DNA of 64,000 nt from Alteromonas lipotrueae (GCF_019249215.1 NZ_JAESDI010000001.1:218728-282727); one strand, 5' to 3'. Counted from the first letter of the stretch, positions 19,667-28,097 are shown. Numbers and translations are program-made. The notes: generated by a model not told the origin, from the sequence alone.

Positions 19667-19693
19667 CCCATGCGGACGTTTGGTCCGTGTGGG
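19667..19693 (+). terminator. Possible terminator after the M13 peptidase gene
   Basis: CCCATGCGGAC and GTCCGTGTGGG pair over 11 bp (two G-U pairs) around GTTTG, 13 bases after the stop. No T-run follows directly; an ATTTTTAATT stretch starts about 17 bases later. Confidence 0.5.
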
Positions 19694-19739
19694 CTTCGTT
19701 GATGACAGTAATTTTTAATTGCAGCTTTTATGACTAAAG

Positions 19740-19775
19740 GCTTTTAACGTCACCTTCGCTTTTAACGTCACCTTC
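19740..19775. repeat. Two perfect tandem 18-bp repeats
   Basis: The unit GCTTTTAACGTCACCTTC occurs at 19740-19757 and again at 19758-19775 without mismatch, in the gap between the M13 peptidase and the convergent betI. It is probably a recent slippage duplication; no coding or regulatory role can be read. Confidence 0.85.
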
Positions 19776-19818
19776 CCGGCGACTTACATACCGATTTTAC
19801 TGGTAATAAGACACCGGT

Positions 19819-20400
19819 TTATTGATATTGAGATAGCACCAATCGTACATAACGCTTAACTGCATTGCTTGCCTTAGTCACATTTTCCTTAGTATTTTGC
19901 TCTTCACCTTCAAGGGCATTACGTAACCAAAAACCATCAATCATGGCTGCGGTAGACAATGCTGCCTCTTTCGCATGCTCCCTAGGAATAAGCTTTGTAA
20001 AACTATAAGTTAGGTTGCTTTCTAATCGTTTGTGGTTAATGCGCTGAAGTCTATGTAAGCCCTCATTATGTAACGACAAAGCCCAAAAGTTTAGCCATGT
20101 ATTCGTTGCCGATGACTCTTGCTGCTCAACCGAAAAGTTGCTTTCTATAATGGTGTCAATACGCTCTAAATGACTACTAAAACTCCCTTGGAGTTTAAGC
20201 TTTTCAAGCAGGTATCGCATAGCGGCTTCAATTAACCCCTGCTTACCACCGAAGTAATGGCTAATAATACCGCTTGAAAGACCCGCTTGTTTGCTAATTA
20301 AACTAATTGTGGCGCTGTGAAACCCGTACTCAGCTATGACCACCAAGGTGGCATCAATTAGCTGTTTCTTTCGAATGGGCTCCATTCCTACTTTAGGCAT
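19819..20400 (-). CDS. betI: BetI-type TetR-family repressor
   Basis: A 193-residue TetR-family protein starting MPKVGMEPIRKKQLIDATL, very like E. coli BetI. The N-terminal helix-turn-helix spans about 26-48 (ISLISKQAGLSSGIISHYFG). The ligand domain keeps BetI-like stretches such as WLNFWALSLH and MIDGFWLRNALEG. BetI represses choline-to-glycine-betaine genes and is relieved by choline. No betA, betB or betT is adjacent; the upstream neighbour is a TonB-dependent receptor transcribed toward it, 74 bases away. A small palindrome CATACCGTATG (20411-20421) lies just upstream of its GGAG ribosome binding site and could be an autoregulatory operator. Choline sensing is inferred from similarity. 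Confidence 0.82.
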   Translation of the reverse strand: MPKVGMEPIRKKQLIDATLVVIAEYGFHSATISLISKQAGLSSGIISHYFGGKQGLIEAAMRYLLEKLKLQGSFSSHLERIDTIIESNFSVEQQESSATNTWLNFWALSLHNEGLHRLQRINHKRLESNLTYSFTKLIPREHAKEAALSTAAMIDGFWLRNALEGEEQNTKENVTKASNAVKRYVRLVLSQYQ

Positions 20401-20426
20401 GTAACTACTCCATACCGTATGAACCG

Positions 20427-20455
20427 CTGTAACGCACTCGAAATGTGCGTTACAG
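20427..20455. promoter_or_regulatory. Hairpin or operator between the TonB receptor gene and betI
   Basis: CTGTAACGCAC and GTGCGTTACAG are a perfect 11-bp inverted repeat with a seven-base spacer. It lies after the receptor stop and before betI. No T-run follows on either strand, so it is not a standard intrinsic terminator. It may be an mRNA end stabiliser, a Rho-type barrier or a repressor site. Confidence 0.5.
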
Positions 20456-20474
20456 AAGCTCGTCTTACAGTGAC

Positions 20475-22889
20475 TTAAAACGTTAAACGCGCATTAATGG
20501 CAACCGCGCGTGGCGCACCTATCCAAAATGCATTAGGGGCAATGGTAGACGCATAATCTTCATCTAGCACGTTGTTTACGGTTAAGCGAACTTCAAGTTC
20601 TTCCATTCCTTGACCTATATTGCTAATGTAACCACCAATATAAAGGTCGCTAACTAAATAGTCATCTACTTCAGCCGTATTGTAAATATCGATGAAACGA
20701 GAGTCGACATACTTTGTCGATATACCTGCGAAATAATTGTTTTTACTCCAGTCTAGGCTAATAACTGCCATGGTATCTGGCGTACCAATAACCGTATTTC
20801 CTTTTACGGCTACCAGTGAAGACTCAGCGTTAGTAGTATCGGCAATAGCGGCTTGTGCGCTAGCCAGTGAGTCATACTGCGTACCCGTGCCACCAATGGT
20901 TTCAATGTATTCCGACTCGCTTAATGTTAGTGACGTAAATACAGTAAGGTTATCGGTAATCGCAAAGTCTGCAGACATTTCAAAACCGCTAGACTCAATA
21001 CCACCCACATTTCTATATCCACCTGCCGCGGCTTCTAAGAAGTCGATGCCGCTAGCAGTTTCATTGCTGGTGAATTGAATGCGGTTATTAAACTCAATGG
21101 TGTAATAAGTAATATTAGCATTGAATTTAGCACTTGAATAACGAAGACCCACATCAATGTTCTCTGCGGTTTCTGGTTCAATGAAGCGTAAATCCGTGTC
21201 GTCGCGTTCAAGTTGTGCATCTTTAATTGAAGCGAAGTTTTCACCGTAACCAGCGAAGAGTTCCAAGCCATCTACTGCGATAGGCGCAACAAAACCGGCA
21301 GAAAATAGCGTGTCAGAATCAGAATTAACATCTAGGTTGTTAGCGCTGTCGAAATTATCGTTTTTAGCAATATCAACGTTGAAACGCTTAGCGCCTAGAC
21401 GTACTTTCGCTACCCCGAAATCAATTTCGTCTTCTACATAATACATTAGAGTATCAACTGGGAAGCTGCGGTCATACTGTACCCAGTAAGGCGAGTTATT
21501 AAAATCGTAACCAATCACTGAGTCGGTAATTTTATGCCAATCTCGGTATTCATCACGCTCATAATCTTCCCACCATAAACCAAAGCGAAGCGTGTTATCG
21601 AATTCACCTAACTTAGCGTACCAGATACCATCTGCATTAAAACCGATACGTTCTTTGTTGTAGTGGGTGTGTCGGTATGAGCCAACGGGAATTGCACCTT
21701 GTTCATGACAGCTTGGATCGTACTGTGCGCCCGCGCCACCATAAGGAAAAGTAATTGAGCTTGCGCAGCCAGCAATAGGAGAAAGCTGCATGCCATCGCG
21801 GTCGACAAAATAAATATTGCCAAGTGCGCTCCCACCGTAAACCGTATTCCCATTGACCAACTCTGAATGACCTTCAGTGCCGTCATCTTTTACGTCTACA
21901 AGGTAAGGCGGTACCCAATCACCACGCCCTTCGTTCTCATGATAATAGGCACTAGTAGAAATATCGACCGCGCCAACAGAGAATTCAGCTTTTAAGTAAG
22001 CCAATAGGTTTTCCCGTAGCGTAGACCAGCCTCGACGATAAGATTGATCTTGGTAAGGAATTCCCGTCCACTCGCTGGTAAGCTGATCCCAGTCAGGGTT
22101 TTGCGCATATTGTTCCAGGCTATAGATACGCTGGTAGTTATCTTCATGGGTATCGTCATACGAGACGTAACCAGTTAACGCAACGTTTTCCACCATAGAG
22201 GTAACTTTCAGCGCTAGATGGTCACGGGTGTTTTCAGCTACCTGATCCATGAAATCACTGCTTTCTTGTGTAGAAAGACTAATCCAGGCATACGTATCTT
22301 TTAAGATCTCGCCAGTGTCATAACGCACATAGTATTTTGACGCATCAAATTCACCCGCCGTAACACTCGCAACAAAGCCTTCTTCCTCACTAGGATTGAT
22401 AGTAGTGAAGTTTAGGGTGCCACCCAGCGCTTCGTGAGAGCGAGAAGCAATATCGGACGTACCTTGCGATACTTCGATGGTTTGTAAGTTTTCGGTATCG
22501 ATATAGCGGTTTGCTTTAGCGCCACCGCCATAATTTGAATTTCCGTTGGCAATACCATCTACTGTCATGCCAATTTGTTGTTCGTTTAGGTTAACTTGAA
22601 AGCCACGAATAACAATAGAAGTGGACCAATCATCGGCCCCAAATGTGTCCCCTTCGTTAATTAACACACCCGGTAAGTTATCTACCACAGCAAGCACACT
22701 GCTTAAATTAGCTTGTTGTTTTTGCATATCTTCAGAGGCGGCGTTATTAGCGTATGACACGCTTCGGCCAACAACTGTAATTTCTTCTATTTCATTAGAT
22801 TTATCTTCGGCTATAGCTTCGGCGTGGCTATTCGATGTGCCTGATAAACCGGCCAGCACACTAAGTGCAATAAGATGGTAACGCGTCAT
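20475..22889 (-). CDS. TonB-dependent outer-membrane receptor, substrate unknown
   Basis: An 804-residue receptor with a signal peptide (about 1-23), a TonB-box-like EEITVVG (about 35-41), a plug domain (about 55-165; LPGVLINEG, IVIRGFQVN, LGGTLNFTT) and a beta-barrel ending in the aromatic NARLTF. The barrel shares general features with siderophore and Fe-citrate-type receptors, but I cannot name the ligand. No periplasmic binding protein, ABC transporter or sigma/anti-sigma pair is adjacent. The nearest regulator is the BetI-like gene downstream. Its leader carries a strong hairpin touching the ribosome binding site. Confidence 0.9.
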   Translation of the reverse strand: MTRYHLIALSVLAGLSGTSNSHAEAIAEDKSNEIEEITVVGRSVSYANNAASEDMQKQQANLSSVLAVVDNLPGVLINEGDTFGADDWSTSIVIRGFQVNLNEQQIGMTVDGIANGNSNYGGGAKANRYIDTENLQTIEVSQGTSDIASRSHEALGGTLNFTTINPSEEEGFVASVTAGEFDASKYYVRYDTGEILKDTYAWISLSTQESSDFMDQVAENTRDHLALKVTSMVENVALTGYVSYDDTHEDNYQRIYSLEQYAQNPDWDQLTSEWTGIPYQDQSYRRGWSTLRENLLAYLKAEFSVGAVDISTSAYYHENEGRGDWVPPYLVDVKDDGTEGHSELVNGNTVYGGSALGNIYFVDRDGMQLSPIAGCASSITFPYGGAGAQYDPSCHEQGAIPVGSYRHTHYNKERIGFNADGIWYAKLGEFDNTLRFGLWWEDYERDEYRDWHKITDSVIGYDFNNSPYWVQYDRSFPVDTLMYYVEDEIDFGVAKVRLGAKRFNVDIAKNDNFDSANNLDVNSDSDTLFSAGFVAPIAVDGLELFAGYGENFASIKDAQLERDDTDLRFIEPETAENIDVGLRYSSAKFNANITYYTIEFNNRIQFTSNETASGIDFLEAAAGGYRNVGGIESSGFEMSADFAITDNLTVFTSLTLSESEYIETIGGTGTQYDSLASAQAAIADTTNAESSLVAVKGNTVIGTPDTMAVISLDWSKNNYFAGISTKYVDSRFIDIYNTAEVDDYLVSDLYIGGYISNIGQGMEELEVRLTVNNVLDEDYASTIAPNAFWIGAPRAVAINARLTF

Positions 22890-22901
22890 GTGTATTGTTC
22901 C

Positions 22902-22946
22902 CTTTTTAATCTACTTGAGTGTTTTTCACCCAAGTAGATTAAAAAG
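22902..22946 (-). promoter_or_regulatory. Long hairpin overlapping the TonB-receptor ribosome binding site
   Basis: CTTTTTAATCTACTTG (22902-22917) and CAAGTAGATTAAAAAG (22931-22946) form a perfect 16-bp inverted repeat. After one A-C mismatch it continues for three more pairs (GTG/CAC) to a five-base loop. In the receptor mRNA the 3' arm ends AAAAAG, and the likely ribosome binding site AAGGGA overlaps that end, 13 bases before the ATG at 22889. No T-run follows, so it is not a terminator. It may mask the ribosome binding site or be a protein-binding site. Confidence 0.65.
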
Positions 22947-23017
22947 CGGATGTGACAGTTACGTTAAGTTAAATTGAACATTCAATTAATAAAAAGTGAC
23001 AGGCGATGAAAAAAGTG

Positions 23018-23050
23018 CAAAAAAAAGGCCCTTCATGAGAAGGACCTTTA
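23018..23050 (-). terminator. Terminator of the carbonic anhydrase-SulP transcript
   Basis: On the minus strand AAAGGTCCTTC-TCAT-GAAGGGCCTTT (one G-U pair) is followed by a run of T residues, about 25 bases after the SulP stop. Confidence 0.9.
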
Positions 23051-23074
23051 TTAAATAACTTAATTATCAGTAAG

Positions 23075-24712
23075 TTAAGATTGTGATATCGCGTTAAAAT
23101 TAACTTCTTGATTTGGTGGTTGCGTCACTTTTTTTTTCGCATAAAGCAATGCATCGTGCAAATTGTCGTAAATAACGATACCTGGATGATTCACACAGAT
23201 ACTTTCTAACACTTCGTTCACCGCGGTATTAGCACCGCAAATCACTAATTGTCTACCTGCCGCCATGGCATCCACGGTCACTGTCTCTACCGCCATTGCT
23301 GCAGACACATCCACAGTAGGCACACGACTGAAATCTAAGATCATCACCTTTGAGCCCGCTTTTACGTTGTCTCGTACATGGTGACCTACATCAGCAGCGG
23401 CACCAAAACTCAATGGACCACCGAAGCTGAATATAGAGACCTTGCCCTTAAGCGACTCAAGTAACGCATTCTCTTCTGGATCGTTAAGTGACTCTGGAAT
23501 TTTGCGAAGCTCTTCAAGTTGCAACTGAGCAATTTGACGTACGTAAGCTAAAGCCGCAAATACCACACCCACACCCACAGCAGTGATAAGGTCGACAAAC
23601 ACAGTTAGTGCAAGTACCAAAATCATCAGACCGAAGTCCCAACGAGGCCCCTTGTGAGCACGTTTCAAGTAGCTCCAATCAATGATGTCTAAACCCACTT
23701 TAACCAAAATACCAGCGAGTACAGCATGAGGAATTTGCGCCGCGAGCGGGCTAAGACCCAAGACTATCGCAAGTAATACCAATGCGTGAACCATACCCGA
23801 AATACGGTCTTTACCACCGCTACGAATATTCACAACCGTTCGCATGGTTGCACCTGCTCCCGCAATACCACCAATGAAACCCGCTACAGTGTTACCAATA
23901 CCCTGACCGATTAACTCTCTATTACTATCGTGACGGGTACGGGTCATGTTGTCTGCTACCAATGACGTCAACAAACTATCGATAGCGCCAAGTACTGCAA
24001 GAATAAACGCAGCTTCTAAAATTAATAATGCTGTACCTTGCTCGAATACTGGCATTTGGATGCTTGGTAAGCCCGTAGGAATTTGACCTAAGATAGGTAC
24101 AGATAACGCCAAGCTTGCAAGAGTACCAATGATAAGTGCTGCTAGCGCACCCGGCACATATTTACCTAGTGACGCAGGCCATTTGTAGGCAATGATTAAT
24201 GTACCAATACCTAAGCCTAGCGTTGCAAAATTAATATCTGCAAGTGCTGTGGGTAGATAGCTTAATGCGCCAATAGTGCCACCTGGAGGCTCATGCCCCA
24301 ACAGGCGGCCTAATTGTAGAATGATAATAATGGCACCAATACCCGACATAAAGCCTGAAATAACAGGGTATGGAACTAGGCGGATATATTCCCCAACTTT
24401 TAAGAAGCCGAAGATAATTTGAAAAATACCGGCGAGTATAACTGCGGTAAAGATCAAGCTTGCATCGCCTGAGAGGCTGGCAAACAAACCTGCTAATACA
24501 ACAACCATAGGCCCTGTAGGCCCAGAGATTTGTGAGGGTGTGCCACCAAACAACGCGGCGAAGAAACCCACCGCAATAGCGCCATAAAGGCCGGCCATCG
24601 GACCAAGTCCTGAGGCTACCCCTAGCGCTAAGGCTAGCGGCAAAGCAACAATACCGGCGGTTAAACCACCGGTGATGTCACCACGTAAATTACTTACATT
24701 TAACTTAAACAT
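23075..24712 (-). CDS. SulP-family anion transporter, probable bicarbonate importer
   Basis: A 545-residue inner-membrane protein. The SLC26/SulP transport domain spans about 1-390, opening LRGDITGGLTAGIVALPLAL, with many helices. A cytoplasmic STAS domain follows (about 420-530; MILDFSRVPTVDVSAAMAVE). The family moves sulfate, bicarbonate or other anions. It starts 35 bases after a beta-carbonic anhydrase gene in the same direction, which favours bicarbonate by analogy with BicA-like transporters. The substrate is inferred from context. Confidence 0.88.
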   Translation of the reverse strand: MFKLNVSNLRGDITGGLTAGIVALPLALALGVASGLGPMAGLYGAIAVGFFAALFGGTPSQISGPTGPMVVVLAGLFASLSGDASLIFTAVILAGIFQIIFGFLKVGEYIRLVPYPVISGFMSGIGAIIIILQLGRLLGHEPPGGTIGALSYLPTALADINFATLGLGIGTLIIAYKWPASLGKYVPGALAALIIGTLASLALSVPILGQIPTGLPSIQMPVFEQGTALLILEAAFILAVLGAIDSLLTSLVADNMTRTRHDSNRELIGQGIGNTVAGFIGGIAGAGATMRTVVNIRSGGKDRISGMVHALVLLAIVLGLSPLAAQIPHAVLAGILVKVGLDIIDWSYLKRAHKGPRWDFGLMILVLALTVFVDLITAVGVGVVFAALAYVRQIAQLQLEELRKIPESLNDPEENALLESLKGKVSIFSFGGPLSFGAAADVGHHVRDNVKAGSKVMILDFSRVPTVDVSAAMAVETVTVDAMAAGRQLVICGANTAVNEVLESICVNHPGIVIYDNLHDALLYAKKKVTQPPNQEVNFNAISQS

Positions 24713-24747
24713 GAAATGTTTCCTAAATTCTTATCGCGCAAAAGTGC

Positions 24748-25395
24748 TTATCGCTTAAGCTGCGCTTCTGCGTGAGATTGATCCATTACCTCAAACTCAC
24801 CAGACTCGCTGTTGTAGCACAACACTTCGCCACTACCTATATTATAAACCCAACCATGAAGCGTAACTTGTTTGTTCGCAATTTTTGCGGCAACAGCAGG
24901 GTGTGTACGTAAATGCTGAATTTGCTGTACCACGTTTTCTTTCGTTACATCTTCTAGGTGATCGTGGGTTAGTTCAGAACAACCACTACGCTCTTTAACA
25001 ACTTCAGTCGCAGCGCGACAATGGCCCAGCCATTCTTTAACGTGCGGCAATGAAGAAAGCCCTTCTGGCTTTAATGCGCCTTTCATTGCACCACAGTCTG
25101 TGTGTCCACAAACAACGATATGCGTAACGCCTAGTGCTGCAACAGCAAATTCGATTGAGGCAGTCATACCGCCCGTTTGGTTGCTATGCGGCGGCACGAT
25201 GTTGCCCGCGTTACGACAGATAAACAATTCACCCGGCTCGGTTTGCGTTACCAAGTTTGGATCTATACGAGAGTCTGAACACGTGATAAAAAGCACTTCT
25301 GGGTTCTGACCGTTCGCCAGTTTTTGGAAAGCTGCTTTTTTTCCTGGATAAACTTCTTTCTGGAATTTAGCTACACCTGAAATAACGTGATCCAT
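24748..25395 (-). CDS. Beta-carbonic anhydrase (CynT-like clade)
   Basis: A 215-residue cytoplasmic enzyme. Zinc ligands are Cys39, His98 and Cys101, with the Asp41-Arg43 dyad in CSDSRIDP. The overall sequence (RNAGNIVPPH, CGHTDCGAMKG, LHGWVYNIGSGEV) resembles the plant/CynT type. It interconverts CO2 and bicarbonate. I start at 25395 because GGAG lies six bases before that ATG; the in-frame ATG at 25407 overlaps the ribosome binding site. It is followed by a SulP transporter and divergent from an OxyR-like regulator, suggesting a small inorganic-carbon operon. No cyanase is present. Confidence 0.94.
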   Translation of the reverse strand: MDHVISGVAKFQKEVYPGKKAAFQKLANGQNPEVLFITCSDSRIDPNLVTQTEPGELFICRNAGNIVPPHSNQTGGMTASIEFAVAALGVTHIVVCGHTDCGAMKGALKPEGLSSLPHVKEWLGHCRAATEVVKERSGCSELTHDHLEDVTKENVVQQIQHLRTHPAVAAKIANKQVTLHGWVYNIGSGEVLCYNSESGEFEVMDQSHAEAQLKR

Positions 25396-25476
25396 AAATA
25401 TCTCCATTGAATAATTATTTTTTTACTGTCTGCGCCAGTGTCGCCTGATAGATTAATAGTTTAATATACCAGCTCG

Positions 25477-25495
25477 TGATAGCCTACACCTATCA
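25477..25495. promoter_or_regulatory. OxyR-type operator in the carbonic anhydrase/LysR gap
   Basis: TGATAG-CCTACAC-CTATCA is a perfect 6-bp inverted repeat with a seven-base spacer. It contains ATAG-N7-CTAT, the half-site pattern known for OxyR. It lies in the 137-bp gap between the divergent carbonic anhydrase and LysR genes, about 80 bp before the former and 38 bp before the latter. A second full half-site is not clear. Confidence 0.65.
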
Positions 25496-25532
25496 AGCGT
25501 AAGAATTATAAAAATTAGGCGACGTAATAACC

Positions 25533-26477
25533 ATGTTACTAAACGGTAAAACTCCATCGATTAACCAAATTCGTTATTTTGTTGCTGTAGCTAAATACTT
25601 AAGCTTTCGTCAAGCTGCCACAAGCCTAGGAATTAGTCAGCCTACTTTAACGAGTCAAATTAATGCCCTTGAAAGCAGTTTGGATTTAGTCTTATTTGAA
25701 CGTTCAAGAACTGGCACCTTATTATCGCCTCAAGGCAAAGCGCTACTCGAAGCGGCGGAAGAAGTACTTCAAGCTAATCACCGTTTCAATGAAATAGCAC
25801 GGGATCTGGCTGAAGGTGAAGTGGTTACCTTCCGCCTTGGTATCCCCCCTACGCTTGGTCCTTACTTGTTGCCCCATATTTTACCCGAATTGCATCAGCG
25901 CAAGCCAGGGCTTCGATTCTACGTGCGAGAAGCTGCACCACAGGCACTACAACATGGATTGCTGCACGGTGAATACGACTTAATTATCTCACCACTTTCC
26001 AGTGAATATTCGCAGCTTATAACTGAGCCTCTGTTTAACGAACCGCTTAAATTCGTTGTGCCTTCTGATCATAAGCTTGCCGGAAATGCCTTTGTTCGCC
26101 CCGAGCAAATTGCTGGAGAAAAGGTACTCACGCTAGAAGATAGACACCACTTTCATCATCAAGTGCAACATATTTGCGATGAAATTGGCGCAAACCTGCA
26201 ACGAGATTATGAAGGAACAAGCCTAGATACACTGCGCCAAATGGTAGTAATGGGAATGGGCGTAGCATTTTTGCCTGGGCTATATATTCATTCAGAGTTG
26301 CATCACCCTGAAGCACTTCATGTTTGTGAAATAGAGGGCATGCCTATTGAAAGGCAGCACTCCTTGGCATGGAGAAATACCGCTCCCGGTCGCAAAACCT
26401 TTAGGGAAATTACCTCTGTGATAAGGGATATTATAGGTAACCGACTTTCCACTGCGGTGGATGTCATTAACGATTAA
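25533..26477 (+). CDS. OxyR-like LysR-family regulator lacking the peroxidatic cysteine
   Basis: A 314-residue LysR-type regulator. The N-terminal winged helix-turn-helix (about 10-68) has the recognition helix GISQPTLTSQINALE. The effector domain resembles OxyR closely (LGPYLLPHILPELHQ, EDRHHFHHQVQHIC, TSLDTLRQMVVMGMGVAFLPG). At the position of OxyR Cys199 it has His206, while the partner of Cys208 is kept as Cys215, so it should not form the OxyR peroxide-sensing disulfide. It diverges from the carbonic anhydrase-SulP operon across a site of OxyR pattern and probably controls that operon and itself. The effector is unknown. Confidence 0.85.
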   Translation: MLLNGKTPSINQIRYFVAVAKYLSFRQAATSLGISQPTLTSQINALESSLDLVLFERSRTGTLLSPQGKALLEAAEEVLQANHRFNEIARDLAEGEVVTFRLGIPPTLGPYLLPHILPELHQRKPGLRFYVREAAPQALQHGLLHGEYDLIISPLSSEYSQLITEPLFNEPLKFVVPSDHKLAGNAFVRPEQIAGEKVLTLEDRHHFHHQVQHICDEIGANLQRDYEGTSLDTLRQMVVMGMGVAFLPGLYIHSELHHPEALHVCEIEGMPIERQHSLAWRNTAPGRKTFREITSVIRDIIGNRLSTAVDVIND

Positions 26478-26565
26478 TCACTTGTCTATGCCTATATGTT
26501 ATCGCGAGCTACCTCACGAGCATGACAAAATTGATTAAAAATAATGGTATATTTACGGCAATGCA

Positions 26566-26578
26566 TGAGAAAAATTCA
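26566..26578 (+). promoter_or_regulatory. Possible MetR box before metR
   Basis: TGAGAAAAATTCA matches the MetR consensus TGAA-N5-TTCA at seven of eight bases. It ends six bases before the metR ATG, so binding there would block metR expression, in line with the known autorepression of MetR. The match is short and could be chance. Confidence 0.4.
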
Positions 26579-26584
26579 TAAATT

Positions 26585-27475
26585 ATGATTGAACGTCAGC
26601 ACCTTAAAATAATTAGCGCTATTCATAAACACGGCACAATGACAGAAGCCGCCAAGTCGTTGTTCGTTACCCAGTCAGCGCTTAGTCATTCGATGAAAAA
26701 GCTTGAAGCAAGCTTTTCGTTGCCACTGTGGCAAAAGGAAGGGCGAACGTTAGTGTTAACCCAAGCTGGCAAAAGCCTGGTTGGGCTTTCTCAGCGAGTG
26801 CTTCCTCAATTCGAGCATATCGAAGCACAGCTTCGTCGCATGGCGGAAGGCAAGCAAGGTATATTGCGTATTGGTATGGAATGTCACCCTTGCTTTGAAT
26901 GGTTGCTAAAAGTCGTTGCGCCTTTTTTAAAGGCCTTCCCTGATGTAGACGTTGATGTAAGACGTGCTTTTTCATTCGGAGGCTTACAAGCCTTGCATGG
27001 TTACGACATCGATTTATTGCTAACGCCCGACCCATTATATTTAGATGCAATAAGCTACACTGGCGTATTAGATTACGAGCAGGTATTGGTGATGCACAAT
27101 GAACACCCTTTGACTGAATACGCCTACATTAAACCAGAGCAATTGACCAATGAAGTGCTGATTACCTACCCGGTGGAAACCAATCGCTTAGATATTTTTG
27201 CTGGGTTTCTTACCCCAGCTGGCGCAAGCGTAAAACAACACAGAACCATTGAAACCACTGAAATTATTTTGCAAATGGTGGCCGCAGGGCGCGGTGTTAC
27301 CGCACTACCTAAATGGTTGGTTGATGAAGCGAAAGAAAGTGCGGTGTTAACGTATAAGCCCTTAGGTGAAAAGGGCTTACAAAAAACCTTGTATTTAGGA
27401 CACCGAAAAGAGGTAGACCCGATAGGGTTTGTTGACGAATTTATAACCTTAGCCAAAGCTAGCAGTCTGAAATAA
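26585..27475 (+). CDS. metR: MetR, LysR-type activator of methionine genes
   Basis: A 296-residue LysR-type regulator starting MIERQHLKIISAIHKHGTMT, with the helix-turn-helix FVTQSALSHSMKKLE (about 27-41). MetR-typical stretches follow: LRIGMECHPCFEWL (about 95-108) and LDYEQVLVMHNEHPL. In the family it uses homocysteine as co-activator to switch on metE, metH, metA and others. It lies convergent to the metA-metH operon, supporting the assignment. No strong ribosome binding site is visible upstream of the ATG. Confidence 0.9.
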   Translation: MIERQHLKIISAIHKHGTMTEAAKSLFVTQSALSHSMKKLEASFSLPLWQKEGRTLVLTQAGKSLVGLSQRVLPQFEHIEAQLRRMAEGKQGILRIGMECHPCFEWLLKVVAPFLKAFPDVDVDVRRAFSFGGLQALHGYDIDLLLTPDPLYLDAISYTGVLDYEQVLVMHNEHPLTEYAYIKPEQLTNEVLITYPVETNRLDIFAGFLTPAGASVKQHRTIETTEIILQMVAAGRGVTALPKWLVDEAKESAVLTYKPLGEKGLQKTLYLGHRKEVDPIGFVDEFITLAKASSLK

Positions 27476-27500
27476 CACATTCATTACGTCGATTTTGTTA

Positions 27501-28097
27501 CTACCGCTTATGCCATTCCAGCAATAAATTATTGGCAGGCATCTTATGTATTTCACGCAGCACCAAATCATTACTCCATGCTGTCAGCTCGCTGATATCA
27601 CGATAGCCACCATATCCACGTTCGATAAGTGATTCATGAAATACTCTGTTACTTTCAGAAGAGAATTCGCCGCCAATAGTAAAGGGGCCATATTGACAAA
27701 AAACACCACCCGAAGGTAAGTATTCACTTACTGATTTCATCAACAGTTCAGCTTCATGACGCTGCATAATGTGGGCGGTATTAGCACTGTAGATACCTTG
27801 AATGGGTAGCGATGGAAAGCTGTCTTTACCTATAGTTAACGCCACGGGCTTTGTGACATTGAGTAACGAAGCTTCTTCTAACCAGGCTATAATACCTTCA
27901 TGATAGTCAGGTTGGTCGCTACAGTACCATTGCAAATGCGGCAAGTTTTCAGCGAAATATACCGCGTGCTGACCTGTCCCACTGCCAACTTCTAATACGC
28001 CTTTACAATTAGCAAACGTGCGATTAAGCACAGCTAAAATTGGCGCTTTATTGTTTTCGCACGCTTGGCTAAACGGCTTTGAGAACGACTCAGTCAT
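27501..28097 (-). CDS. DUF938-family SAM-dependent methyltransferase
   Basis: A 198-residue protein with a class I methyltransferase fold: SAM-binding glycine loop [10 protein letters not shown] (35-44), acidic end of strand 2 near CSDQPD, and the DUF938 pattern [18 protein letters not shown] and [16 protein letters not shown]. The substrate is unknown. The ATG at 28097 lies eight bases inside the 3' end of the metH distal gene, in another frame. The frame stays open further upstream, but that stretch is a shadow of metH. It is last gene of the metA-metH transcript, so its product may act in SAM-dependent metabolism, which is only an inference. Confidence 0.82.
   Translation of the reverse strand: MTESFSKPFSQACENNKAPILAVLNRTFANCKGVLEVGSGTGQHAVYFAENLPHLQWYCSDQPDYHEGIIAWLEEASLLNVTKPVALTIGKDSFPSLPIQGIYSANTAHIMQRHEAELLMKSVSEYLPSGGVFCQYGPFTIGGEFSSESNRVFHESLIERGYGGYRDISELTAWSNDLVLREIHKMPANNLLLEWHKR

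Noticed and set aside
16284..22889. A genomic island between recX and the SulP terminator
   Set aside because: No integrase, transposase or direct repeats at the tRNA genes, and composition looks like the flanks; differences from enterics are better explained by ordinary gene order change.
22902..22946. The inverted repeat before the TonB receptor as an intrinsic terminator
   Set aside because: No T-run follows on either strand; the SulP terminator lies separately at 23018-23050.
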